Assembly: GCA_030038355.1 (NCBI GenBank)
Contig: JASHPB010000071.1
Location: 1 to 64,000 of the forward strand
Direction: 5' to 3'
Length of the DNA stretch: 64,000 nucleotides
Source: Candidatus Binataceae bacterium
GTDB lineage: Bacteria > Desulfobacterota > Binatia > Binatales > Binataceae
Positions 30,647-39,918 of the stretch are shown here, one piece after another (position 1 is the stretch's first letter; every line of letters begins with the position of its first letter). The position numbers and the translations under genes are program-made. The notes under the pieces are model-generated. The model ran no database searches. It saw only the letters and a list, made by a program, of their open reading frames with translations, and was not told where the DNA came from.

Positions 30647-31252
30647 TCAGGCACCGGGTTTCTTCACAGCCTCCACATCGATCGAAATCTTCACCTCGTC
30701 GCCGACCAGCACGCCCCCTGACTCCATCGTCTTGTTCCAGGTAAGCCCGAAGTCCTTGCGGCTGATCGTCGTAGTCGCGGAAGCGCCGGCGCGCATGTTG
30801 CCCATCGGGTCTTTAACCGGCGGCGTCGGCCCGTCTATCTCGAGCACGACTTCTTTCGTTACGCCATGCAGCGTAAGCTCGCCGGTCACTTTCCATTTGC
30901 CGGGTCCATCAGCTTCGACCTTCTTCGACTTGAAAGTGATCGTCGGATACTTGGCGACGTCGAGGAAATCGGCACTCTTAAGGTGAGCATCACGTTTGGC
31001 GACCCGCGTGTCGACCGAAGCCGCATCGATCGTCGCGTCAATGACAGCTGAGGTCGGGTTGTTACCGTCAGTCGTGACCGTGCCGGAAGTTTTCTCGAAC
31101 TGCCCCTTGACGTTCGAGATCATCATGTGGCGCACGGTGAATTCGACGCTGGTGTGCGCGGGATCGATTTGCCAGGTGTCGGCGCGAGCGGCGAGCGGCG
31201 CGGTCGCGAGCAGCAGCATTATCAGTGCGAGGCGGGCAATCCAGGTCTTCAT
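30647..31252 (-). CDS. YceI-family periplasmic protein
   Basis: Signal peptide MKTWIARLALIMLLLATAPLAARA then DTWQIDPAHTSVEFTVRHMMISNVKGQFEKTSGTV..., typical YceI; upstream ORF-track extension is doubtful. Confidence 0.92.
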   Translation of the reverse strand: MKTWIARLALIMLLLATAPLAARADTWQIDPAHTSVEFTVRHMMISNVKGQFEKTSGTVTTDGNNPTSAVIDATIDAASVDTRVAKRDAHLKSADFLDVAKYPTITFKSKKVEADGPGKWKVTGELTLHGVTKEVVLEIDGPTPPVKDPMGNMRAGASATTTISRKDFGLTWNKTMESGGVLVGDEVKISIDVEAVKKPGA

Positions 31253-31363
31253 GCAATCTCCTTCCGAGTGAGGCCGTTGAACAATCGAAATCGTCTGATT
31301 GCCAAGCCTGCCCGATCGCGCAGGCTCGACACAACATCTCAAATCGACTTCTGCGTGATGAGT

Positions 31364-31747
31364 TCAGCGGCCATGCGCACCGAGCCATCGACGACGATCG
31401 GCGATGATCGGGCGGCGGCTCTTCAGCAGCGCGTACGCGTCGTCTAGCGACATGCCGCGCCGCGTCTTCAGGAACCACGCGATCACGAGAGGCGCCCGTT
31501 CGCATCCCTCTTCGCAATGGACGAGCACGCGGCGCCCGAGGTTTAACGTGTGGTCGATTAGCGCGGCGGTGCTATCGAGGGTCGCGATGCCGTTCAGGAG
31601 AATCGGCATGTGGATCGCATCGGGCGGCTCGCCCTCTGGAACGTCCGGCAGCACGCTGATAATCGCACCTTCGAAGCGCTGCGCATCCTGTAAATCGCCG
31701 ACAAACAGGCCGGGGATGATTTCGCTCTCGCGCCAGCTCTCAGCCAA
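31364..31747 (-). CDS. Dual-specificity protein phosphatase family protein
   Basis: 127 aa with the VLVHCEEGCERAP catalytic loop (HCxxGxxR-type). Confidence 0.82.
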   Translation of the reverse strand: MAESWRESEIIPGLFVGDLQDAQRFEGAIISVLPDVPEGEPPDAIHMPILLNGIATLDSTAALIDHTLNLGRRVLVHCEEGCERAPLVIAWFLKTRRGMSLDDAYALLKSRRPIIADRRRWLGAHGR

Positions 31748-31798
31748 ACCTGGAACTCCGATTTCGATAACGCGCCGTCGCGGCGAGCACGCGGTCGG

Positions 31799-31954
31799 TC
31801 AGCTGGTCCGGTTCGACGGGAACAGGTCGTCGATCCATTCTTCGGCGTCCGCCTCGCGCGCGAAATCCGCCTCCTGCTTCTTGCCTTTCCAGAAGACCTC
31901 GAAGCGGCCGGTCTCGGGGTTCAACTTGATCTCGTAGCCCTGGTATTCGCTCAT
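31799..31954 (-). CDS. 51-aa hypothetical protein
   Basis: MSEYQGYEIKLNPETGRFEVFWKGKKQEADFAREADAEEWIDDLFPSNRTS*; protein-like composition, downstream reading into the phosphatase; not in the ORF track because of the size cut-off. Confidence 0.6.
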   Translation of the reverse strand: MSEYQGYEIKLNPETGRFEVFWKGKKQEADFAREADAEEWIDDLFPSNRTS

Positions 31955-32530
31955 GGCATCTTACCCTCCACGGCTTTGCGAAGCGCGCGCGGAGCGCGCG
32001 AATAGTCATAGGCCGCGGCGCGGAATGAGGGAAGTATCTCGTGACGCTCACAGGCGCGCTCAGGCGGTCGGCGTCTCGCTCAGCGCACGGCGAAACGCTC
32101 GACACTCGCCCTCGACCTCGGCTGCAATCGCGCAAGCGTCGGCGAGTCGCGCCGGCGGCGCCTGGAGCTGCCCGCATTGTTCGCCGAGCCATTGCGCGCC
32201 GAACCGCTTGGCGCTCGCCGCCGAGCGAATGCGCGGCGCGTGCAACGAGCCCGAGCTCACGGTGCGCGAGCGACTCATGATGACGGCGAGCCGCTGGTCG
32301 ATTTCGCCGCGGAATATCGTGAGCATTTGGAGCGTCGGCAATGGCGCGCGTAGCGGGGGCAGACGGCGATCCCGTCAAACCCGTAGATACCCGCACACTC
32401 CGCGGCGTGATCGCCGGCTACATCGCAGAACGAGGACGCACTTGATCGGCAGTGGCTAGGCCGCAAAAAACTGCGGGCGAGGTGCGCACGAGATTGTTGA
32501 ACGGGCGTCCTGCCGAAGCATCAACAAGAA

Positions 32531-33001
32531 TCAGTGCGCAGGCGCCGGCTTGAGCTCCGCCGCCCACTGCGTGATGAGCCGCTTCTGGTCGTCCGTCAGC
32601 TTCGCCGAGTGATGAAAACGCAGGTAGTCGGCTGGCGGCATCGAGCCGTCGTTCACCGATTTGGCGATTTCCGCGGCGAGCGCGCTCTGGTGCGCCGAGT
32701 CATAGCGGAACCATTCGGACATATCGAGCGCACGGCGCGCTTTTACCTCGCCGAACAGGAACGAGGGCGCCAACCTTGCCTCGACCGAGCCGCTGCCCTT
32801 GTTCGCATGGCAATCGAAACAGGAGTTCACGAAAATCGGACCGACCTGCGGTTGCGCTTCGATCGAATCGGGCGGCGGCTGAGGCGGCGGAGGCATCACC
32901 AATCCGTAATTCTGCTGATTGCGGGGTGGCGCTCCGAGCATGCGCGAGCATCCCGGTAGAGTGACGATGCCCACGATCGACGCGGCTATTCCGATCCGCA
33001 T
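32531..33001 (-). CDS. Heme-binding-domain (cytochrome c-like) lipoprotein
   Basis: From ATG at 33001: MRIGIAASIVGIVTLPGCSRML...; SCFDCHAN heme motif and SMPPADYLRFHHSAKLTDDQKRLITQW; the longer ORF start is not supported. Confidence 0.8.
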   Translation of the reverse strand: MRIGIAASIVGIVTLPGCSRMLGAPPRNQQNYGLVMPPPPQPPPDSIEAQPQVGPIFVNSCFDCHANKGSGSVEARLAPSFLFGEVKARRALDMSEWFRYDSAHQSALAAEIAKSVNDGSMPPADYLRFHHSAKLTDDQKRLITQWAAELKPAPAH

Positions 33002-33109
33002 CAAAATGCGATCTATTCTGACTATCACTTTGATGGATTCGACCCGACCTCGGGTTTTCTGGCAGATGAAGACAAGACGCGATATTCCAGCTCGCAAGAG
33101 GATACCAAT

Positions 33110-34036
33110 ATGAAGCTCGTCACGTACACATTCAGAGGTTCGACCCGGCTCGGCGCGATGCGCTCCGATGCGGAAGTGATCGATCTGGCACGCGCCGGCG
33201 AGCTGGCCGGCGTCCGGATTCCCGACGACATGATGAAGCTGCTCGCCGAAGGTGAACCCGGCATGCAGGCGGCGTGGCGCGCATTCAACGCCGCCGACGA
33301 CTTCGCCAAAAGCCATCGCGACCAGGTAATCGCCCTCGGCCTGCTCTTCGGCGTAAGCGAACCTGGCTTCCGTCTCGAAGCGCCCGTGATGCGGCCCGGC
33401 AAGGTACTCGCGATCGGACTCAACTATCGCGATCACGCGACCGAAGCCGGCATGGAGATACCCAAGCGTCCAGTCGTCTTCACCAAGGTGCCAACCTGCA
33501 TTACCGGTCCCGGGATGCCGATTCATCGCCCGCGCGTCAGCACCTCGGTCGATTGGGAAGCCGAGCTATGCGCCGTGATCGGCAGGCGGGCGCGCCACGT
33601 CAAAGCCGCCGATGCGCTCAACTTCGTCGCCGGTCTCAGCAACGGCAACGACGTATCGGTTCGCGATTGGCAGTTCCACTCCGGCACCTGGATGATGGGC
33701 AAGGGTTTCGACACCCACGGCCCCCTCGGGCCGTGGCTCGTCACGCTCGACGAAGTCGGAGATGCGGCGAATCTTGAAATCAAGACGCTGGTCAACGGTG
33801 TGCTCAAGCAAAAGTCGAATACCGGCCAGCTCATCTTCAACATTCCCGCGATTATCGAATATGTGACCGCGGCGTTTACGCTCGAACCGGGCGACGTGAT
33901 CTTCACCGGCACTCCCGCTGGCGTGGGCGCATCGCGCAAGCCCCAGGAATGGCTAAAGGCGGGCGACGTGGTACGGGTCGAGATCAGCAGGCTGGGCGTG
34001 CTCGAAAATCCGGTGATCGACGAGCCCGAGGCGTAG
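33110..34036 (+). CDS. Fumarylacetoacetate hydrolase family protein
   Basis: 308 aa; GLNYRDHATEAGMEIPKRPVVFTKVPTCITGPGMPI, VDWEAELCAVIGRRARHV, GDVIFTGTPAGVG. Confidence 0.93.
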   Translation: MKLVTYTFRGSTRLGAMRSDAEVIDLARAGELAGVRIPDDMMKLLAEGEPGMQAAWRAFNAADDFAKSHRDQVIALGLLFGVSEPGFRLEAPVMRPGKVLAIGLNYRDHATEAGMEIPKRPVVFTKVPTCITGPGMPIHRPRVSTSVDWEAELCAVIGRRARHVKAADALNFVAGLSNGNDVSVRDWQFHSGTWMMGKGFDTHGPLGPWLVTLDEVGDAANLEIKTLVNGVLKQKSNTGQLIFNIPAIIEYVTAAFTLEPGDVIFTGTPAGVGASRKPQEWLKAGDVVRVEISRLGVLENPVIDEPEA

Positions 34037-34165
34037 GGCCGCACGCGACCAGAGTGTTCTTGGGCTGTCGCTTCGCGATTTGACGGAACATCATGCAAAC
34101 GGCTAGACCGATCAGAGGAATATCGGCGTCCGCTCCCGCTATCTTGCGCTCAAGGAGGATCGACA

Positions 34166-34873
34166 ATGCCCAAGCCTAATGCGCTGCATCATCTCGCAAT
34201 CTCGACCGCCGACATCAAGGCGCAGATTGAATTTTTCACCGACGTCCTCGGCATGGAGCTGGTCGCGCTCTACTGGATGCACGGCGTGAGGGGCGCATGG
34301 CACGGTTTCCTGAAGCTGGGAGATACATGCTCGGTCGCCTTCGTTCAGATGGACAAGATCAAAGATATCGAGCCTGCGTGGGGCGTCTCCCATGCCGGCA
34401 ATCCCGGCCTGCCCTCGGCTGCTGGCACGATGCAGCACGTCGCATTCAACGTCGAGACCGAGGCCGAGCTGCTGGCGATGCGCGATCGGATCCGTTCGCG
34501 CGGCATCAACGTCTTCGGACCGCTCGACCATGGCTTCTGCAAGTCAATCTATTTCGCGGGCCTCGAGGGACTCTGCCTCGAGATCGCAACTTCGAGCGAG
34601 GCAATCGATGCACGGGCGTGGATCGATCCCGAGGTCGTCAAGCTCGCTGGAATCTCAGCCGAGGAACTTCGCCGCTTCACCTCACCGGCGTCTTACGAGG
34701 GCAAGGGCGGCGCCGTCGCACAGCCGCCGATCGATCCGGCGAAGCCGCACATGCGCTACCCCGACCCGGAGCAGTATCGGAAGCTAATGACGACGCCCGA
34801 CGAGGAGATCACACGCCGGATGAGCGAGCCGACGCCGCCGGTGATAGTGCCCAAAGCCGACAAGGCGGCGTAG
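34166..34873 (+). CDS. VOC-family (glyoxalase/dioxygenase-fold) protein
   Basis: 235 aa; LHHLAISTADIKAQIEFFTDVLGMELVALYW, MQHVAFNVETEAELLAMRDRIRSRGINVFGPLDH, YFAGLEGLCLEIAT. Confidence 0.88.
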   Translation: MPKPNALHHLAISTADIKAQIEFFTDVLGMELVALYWMHGVRGAWHGFLKLGDTCSVAFVQMDKIKDIEPAWGVSHAGNPGLPSAAGTMQHVAFNVETEAELLAMRDRIRSRGINVFGPLDHGFCKSIYFAGLEGLCLEIATSSEAIDARAWIDPEVVKLAGISAEELRRFTSPASYEGKGGAVAQPPIDPAKPHMRYPDPEQYRKLMTTPDEEITRRMSEPTPPVIVPKADKAA

Positions 34874-35005
34874 TCGCTCCATCTTCGCTGCGCTCTAGGC
34901 GGTCTGATGGCCACGCCGAGCATCGCGAATGGACCTTTGCTTGAGACCACTCTTGCGCCTAGCTTCGCTCGCAACCCTGCCGCTTGAAGGAGCGAGGTAC
35001 CTCGG

Positions 35006-35386
35006 ATGAGTGACAGGACCATTCCTCCCGAGCAGGTGATGGCATCATTGTTTCGCGGGCTCGGCCGACGCGAGCAGATGGCGTTGATGTCGAAGCTCGA
35101 GATCGCCGGCGGCGCCGTGTATCGCGCGCTCGCCGCCGGCGAATCCAACGCGCTCGCGCGCGAGAAACTCCTGAAAGCGGCCGAGGATGAAGAACGGAAC
35201 GGCGGTCTGCTCAAGCTCATGACAACGCCAAAGGACAAGTGCGAGAGGTGCGACGCCGCACTCGCCGATTCAGCAGCCGGCCACGCTTGCTCGTTCCAGT
35301 GCACGTTCTGCGAGCCGTGCGCCGCCTCGATGAACCACGTATGCCCGAACTGCTCCGGCACACTGAGCCCCCGCGCGGCCGCCTAG
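35006..35386 (+). CDS. DUF1272-like Cys-rich domain protein with helical N-terminal domain
   Basis: C-terminal CERCDAALADSAAGHACSFQCTFCEPCAASMNHVCPNCSGTL zinc-binding pattern; N-terminal ESNALAREKLLKAAEDEERN helical region. Confidence 0.75.
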   Translation: MSDRTIPPEQVMASLFRGLGRREQMALMSKLEIAGGAVYRALAAGESNALAREKLLKAAEDEERNGGLLKLMTTPKDKCERCDAALADSAAGHACSFQCTFCEPCAASMNHVCPNCSGTLSPRAAA

Positions 35387-35396
35387 CTGTCCTGTT

Positions 35397-35536
35397 TGTC
35401 ATGCTGAACGGAGCAAATCTGCGAGCGGAGTGAAGAATCTCGGCGATCGCGTCCGGGGCGGCGTCAATCGCGGTGAAGCTAGGGCCGAAGTTGATCGGGG
35501 ATCCTTCAACTCGCGCGGCGCTCGCTCGGGATGACA
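35397..35536. repeat. Intergenic palindromic repeat (family B, long copy)
   Basis: Ends TGTCATGCTGA ... CTCGGGATGACA are inverted; internal GTGAAGAATCTCG and GGATCCTTC motifs; related short or degraded copies at 17287-17327 and 39781-39828. Confidence 0.6.
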
Positions 35537-35714
35537 GCGGGCGAGCATTTCTTGCGAACACCCTTCCCGGCTTTTAAATTGGCCCGTAGGAGTGCCGGCC
35601 GGCGTGGCGGCGGGCGGCCCGCCCGCTTTGTCTCGCGCAGTCACTACACTCCGCCTATCTGATCAGACCGCCAAATCGTGTAATAAAAATCTCCGTTCAA
35701 TTGTCGGAGACCAC

Positions 35715-36944
35715 ATGGCAGTCCTCGCGATCTTTGTGTCGCTGTTCTTCCTCTTCAGCCTCTTCTCGGGGCTGCTGAATCGCACGATCTTCACCGCACC
35801 GATCGTCTTCACGATCGCCGGGATGCTGATGTTCCCGGTGATGCCCGCGATTCTGAAAGCCGGATTCAACGCGAACGTCATGCTCGGGCTCGCTGAGATC
35901 GGCCTCGTATTGCTGCTCTTCACCGATGCGAGCCAGGCCAATCTCACGACGCTGCGCGGCATCGGAAGCCTGCCCGCGCGCCTCTTGAGCGTTGGCATGC
36001 TGCTCACGATCGCACTCGGCGCCGTCGCGGCGCTGTTGGTTTTTCCGAAGCTATCGATCTGGGAGGCGGGTATCCTGGGCGCGATCCTCGCTCCCACCGA
36101 CGCCGGCCTCGGACAAGTGATCGTGAAGAGCCCGCGCGTTCCGGAGCGCGTGCGCGAGGCGCTCAACCTCGAAGCCGGCCTCAACGACGGCCTTTCGGTC
36201 CCGTTTCTCCTGTTCTTCATGGCGATCGCGGCAGCGAAAATCGAAGGCGGCCCGATGGCATTGTCGCAGTTTATCTACGATCAACTTGGCCTCGGCGCGC
36301 TCGTCGGAATTGCGATTGGTCTCAGCGGCGGCTGGCTGATGAACTTTGCCAGTAAAAGGAAATGGGTCGCCGAATCATTTCAGCAGATCGGGCTGGCGGC
36401 GCTGCCGTTGCTCTGCCTGGCATTCAGCGAAGAGCTCGACGCGAGCATGTTCATCGCGGCCTTCGTCGCGGGGCTTGCAGTGCAGTTCATGCTGAGAGAC
36501 GAAGCTCGGCACAGCGTCGAGTTCGGCGGTCAGTGGGGCGATGTCGCGAACCTCGCCGTTTTCTTTCTGTTCGGGATGATTGTCGTGCGCCATTGGCCGC
36601 AGTTCCATTCGAGCTTGTGGTTGTACGCGATTTTGAGCCTCACCGTCGTGCGGATGGTGCCGGTGGCGATCGCGTTGATCGACGCCGGGATCGATCGCGC
36701 CGCAACGGTCTTCATGGGATGGTTTGGCCCGCGCGGCCTCGCGTCTATCGTTCTCGGTCTGGTTTACTTCAAGCAGGAACTGAACTTGCCGGGCGAGGAC
36801 ACGATCCGGCTCGCGGTGATGGTCACGGTCTTGCTCAGCATCTTTGCGCATGGCCTGAGCGCCCGCGCCGGTATCAGCCTTTATGAGAACCGCGTCTCGC
36901 CCCTAAAGCCGAATCGCCAAGCAGCCGGGGAGTCGATCAGCTAG
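35715..36944 (+). CDS. CPA1-type cation:proton antiporter
   Basis: MAVLAIFVSLFFLFSLFSGLLNRTIFTAPIVFTIAGML, ILAPTDAGLGQVIV, NLEAGLNDGLSVPFLLFFMAI, GWFGPRGLASIVLGLV; ATG at 35715. Confidence 0.9.
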   Translation: MAVLAIFVSLFFLFSLFSGLLNRTIFTAPIVFTIAGMLMFPVMPAILKAGFNANVMLGLAEIGLVLLLFTDASQANLTTLRGIGSLPARLLSVGMLLTIALGAVAALLVFPKLSIWEAGILGAILAPTDAGLGQVIVKSPRVPERVREALNLEAGLNDGLSVPFLLFFMAIAAAKIEGGPMALSQFIYDQLGLGALVGIAIGLSGGWLMNFASKRKWVAESFQQIGLAALPLLCLAFSEELDASMFIAAFVAGLAVQFMLRDEARHSVEFGGQWGDVANLAVFFLFGMIVVRHWPQFHSSLWLYAILSLTVVRMVPVAIALIDAGIDRAATVFMGWFGPRGLASIVLGLVYFKQELNLPGEDTIRLAVMVTVLLSIFAHGLSARAGISLYENRVSPLKPNRQAAGESIS

Positions 36945-37066
36945 GTTACCGACATAGGCGACTATTGGTGCGTGCCTGTGGACCGGCAAGCAATTCCGGG
37001 CGATAATCCGCGATCGGATGCGAACGCACGCCGCGCGCACGCCGACCATTCAAGGAGCATTCATCG

Positions 37067-38254
37067 ATGTCCGACCTCGAAGCTTTCCGCAAAGAGACCC
37101 GCGCGTGGCTCGAAGCCAATTGCCCGCCCGAGATGCGTAAGCCCTCGCGCGGTGAAGAAGACACCTGCTGGGGCGGACGCAAATGGAAATTCCAGTCCGA
37201 CGCGCAGCGCCTCTGGATGCAAAGGATGGGCGAGCGCGGCTGGACGGTGCCTGAATGGCCGCGCGAATACGGCGGCGGCGGGCTCTCGCGCGACGAAGCC
37301 AAAATACTCCGCGAGGAAATGCGCAAGCTCGGATGCCGTTCTCCTCTCGACAGCTTCGGTATCTGGATGCTCGGCCCTGCCCTGCTGAAATACGGTCACG
37401 AGGAGCAAAAGCGCGAGCATCTGCCGAAAATCGCGCGTGGCGAAATCCGCTGGTGCCAGGGCTACTCCGAGCCGGGCTCCGGCTCCGATCTCGCCTCGCT
37501 TCAGACGCGAGCCGAGGATAAGGGCGATCACTACATCGTCAACGGCTCGAAAATTTGGACTTCGTACGCCGACAAGGCCGATTGGATTTTCTGCCTCGTC
37601 CGCACCGATCCCAAGGCGCCGAAGCATGAAGGAATCAGCTTTGTACTGTTCGACATGGAAAGCCCGGGGGTCTCAACCGCGCCGATCACGCTGATCTCGG
37701 GCAGCTCGCCGTTCTGCCAAACGTTTTTCGAAGATGTGCTCGTGCCGAAGTCCAACCTCGTCGGCTCGCTCAACAAGGGATGGGACGTCGCGAAGTTCCT
37801 GCTCACGCACGAGCGCGACATGATCGGCGGGATGGGCACCAACAGTGGTGGCGAGAGTCGCTCGCTTGGCCAGATCGCGACCGAGTCGGTCGGACTCGAT
37901 AACGGCGTGCTCGCGGATACCAATCTGCGCGGACAGATCGCGGCGCTCGAAATCGACGCGTGGGCCTTTCGGCTCACGATGGATCGCGTCGGCGACCTGG
38001 TGAAGACCGGCAAAATCAATCCCGCCGCGTCGTCGTTGTTGAAGTATTACGGCACCGAGCTGAACAAGCGCCGGATGGAATTGGTGATGGCGGCCGGCGG
38101 CTTCGACGCACTCGAGTGGGACGGTGAACACTCGCACGAGGGGCGGAATGCTCGCGCGTGGCTCCGCTCAAAGGCGAACTCGATCGAAGGCGGCACGAGC
38201 GAAGTGCAGCTCAACATCATCGCCAAGCGCCTGCTGAACCTCCCCGGCGTGTAA
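37067..38254 (+). CDS. Acyl-CoA dehydrogenase
   Basis: 395 aa; RWCQGYSEPGSGSDLASLQTRAEDKGDHYIVNGSKIWTSYA and GGTSEVQLNIIAKRLLNLP. Confidence 0.95.
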   Translation: MSDLEAFRKETRAWLEANCPPEMRKPSRGEEDTCWGGRKWKFQSDAQRLWMQRMGERGWTVPEWPREYGGGGLSRDEAKILREEMRKLGCRSPLDSFGIWMLGPALLKYGHEEQKREHLPKIARGEIRWCQGYSEPGSGSDLASLQTRAEDKGDHYIVNGSKIWTSYADKADWIFCLVRTDPKAPKHEGISFVLFDMESPGVSTAPITLISGSSPFCQTFFEDVLVPKSNLVGSLNKGWDVAKFLLTHERDMIGGMGTNSGGESRSLGQIATESVGLDNGVLADTNLRGQIAALEIDAWAFRLTMDRVGDLVKTGKINPAASSLLKYYGTELNKRRMELVMAAGGFDALEWDGEHSHEGRNARAWLRSKANSIEGGTSEVQLNIIAKRLLNLPGV

Positions 38255-38276
38255 GCGAATGACGATTCCAGTTCAC

Positions 38277-38366
38277 ATCCCGTCGCGGGAAGGGCTTAGG
38301 TTGATGCTTCGATCTTCGCAAAAAGACCCTACCCTAAGCCTCTTTCCCTTACCCCAGGGAAAGGAT
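38277..38366. repeat. Intergenic palindromic repeat (family A, copy 2)
   Basis: GGGAAGGGCTTAGG...CCCTAAGCCTCTTTCCCTTACCCCAGGGAAAGGAT; shares motifs with 6570-6681; lies between two acyl-CoA dehydrogenase genes. Confidence 0.7.
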
Positions 38367-38449
38367 GTTTGTCGCTACGAACACTTGAAAGAAGGGTTTG
38401 TGATTGCATAGGAAATTGCAAAGGAACAATTCGGCAAGAACAATAAGAA

Positions 38450-39589
38450 ATGGCACTGGTACTCACCGACGAACAAACGATGCTCCGCGACACCACGCGG
38501 AGCTTTCTCGGCAAGAACGCGCCGATCTCGCATCTCCGGCAATTGCGCGACAGCCGCGATCCCATAGGCTTTTCGCAGCCGCTCTGGAAGGAATTTGCCG
38601 ACAACGGATGGGCCGGGATTCTCGTGCCCGAAAATCATGGCGGCCTTGGCCTCGGCTACGTCGAAGCGGGCGTCGTGATGGAAGAACTTGGGCATACGCT
38701 CACGCCCTCGCCATTCTTCGCCAGTGCCGTGGTGGCTGCGACGGCGATTTCGCGCGCCGGCAGCGACGCGCAGAAAAGCGCGTATCTCCGGAAAATCGCG
38801 GCGGGCGACCTTATCGCGACGCTCGCGATCGATGAATCGCCAAAGCATCGCCCGGCCAACAGCGCGATGAGCGCCAAGCGCAGCGCAGGGGGATTCATCT
38901 TAGAGGGTTCAAAAAGCTACGTCGTCGATGGCCACGTCGCGGACCTGTTCGTCGTCGCGGGGCGCACAGCCGGCTCAGCCAGCGATACCAAGGGCATCAC
39001 GCTCTTTCTCGTCGATTCGAAGGCCAAGGGAGTTCGCGCCGAACGCACGAGCACGGTTGATAGTCACAACGCGGCGCGGATCGCATTCGACAAAACTCCG
39101 GTCGCCGCGGACCACGTGCTCGGTGAAATCGACAACGGATGGAAGCCGCTCGACGGCACGCTGAACGCCGGACGCGCTGCGCTCGCCTCCGAGATGCTCG
39201 GCGCGGGCGACGAGGCTTTCGGCCGCACCGTCAACTATCTGAAGGAGCGCAAGCAGTTCGGGAAGCTGATCGGCGAGTTCCAAGCGCTGCAGCATCGAGC
39301 GGCGGCTCTCTATTGTGAACTCGAAGTCACGCGCTCGGCGGTGCTCAAAGCGCTGCAAACGCTGGATGAGTCCTTCGACGGCGCGGGACCGATTGTAGCG
39401 GTCGCGAAGGCCAAGGCGGGCCAGAGCGCGACGCTCGCGGCGCAGGAAGGAATCCAGATGCACGGCGGCATCGGCATGACCGACGAATTCGACATCGGAT
39501 TTTTCCTAAAGCGCGTGCGCGTATGCCAGGAGCTGTTCGGCGACGCCAATTTCCAGGCTGACCGAATCGCCCGGCTCAGCCGCTACTGA
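38450..39589 (+). CDS. Acyl-CoA dehydrogenase
   Basis: 379 aa; ALVLTDEQTMLRDTTRSFL, GFTRTVNYLKERKQFGKLIGEFQALQH-like region, GIQMHGGIGMTDEFDIGFFLKR. Confidence 0.94.
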   Translation: MALVLTDEQTMLRDTTRSFLGKNAPISHLRQLRDSRDPIGFSQPLWKEFADNGWAGILVPENHGGLGLGYVEAGVVMEELGHTLTPSPFFASAVVAATAISRAGSDAQKSAYLRKIAAGDLIATLAIDESPKHRPANSAMSAKRSAGGFILEGSKSYVVDGHVADLFVVAGRTAGSASDTKGITLFLVDSKAKGVRAERTSTVDSHNAARIAFDKTPVAADHVLGEIDNGWKPLDGTLNAGRAALASEMLGAGDEAFGRTVNYLKERKQFGKLIGEFQALQHRAAALYCELEVTRSAVLKALQTLDESFDGAGPIVAVAKAKAGQSATLAAQEGIQMHGGIGMTDEFDIGFFLKRVRVCQELFGDANFQADRIARLSRY

Positions 39590-39918
39590 CTGGTCGAAAG
39601 AGTCGGTAAGCAAAGCGAGCGAAAAAGGCGCGAAACCTCGATTTGATCATTCCGACCGTTGCGCGAGCAATGACCTGATGGAGTCGCCGGCCGTCCGTCA
39701 ACTGTAGCCCAGGCTGCCGCAGTCGCGGGAACTGATCCTCACGATGCATCAGCCGTTCCTTGCCTTGAAGGCGGGTGGATAAGAACCTTCGACTTGGCTC
39801 GCAAGCTGGCTTCGCCCGGGATAACAGCTTTTCCGATTTCTTGGTGCCTCGGCATGACTCAGGGTAGTGGCACAACCTCGAGGCATCTCGAAGCATGCAA
39901 GCAAATGGACGAGCGCGG

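Noticed and set aside
32060-32466. Several overlapping ORFs between the 51-aa ORF and the heme-binding protein
   Set aside because: One frame (MLTIFRGEIDQRLAVIMSRSRTV...) looks weakly protein-like, but no domain or RBS was convincing enough to list.
32531-33526. 331-aa version of the heme-binding protein gene
   Set aside because: The N-terminal half overlaps the divergent FAH gene in antisense; the real protein very likely starts at 33001 with its lipoprotein signal.
39781-39828. Possible terminator hairpin after the second acyl-CoA dehydrogenase
   Set aside because: Better explained as a degraded member of the GGGATGACA intergenic repeat family; no T-tract.
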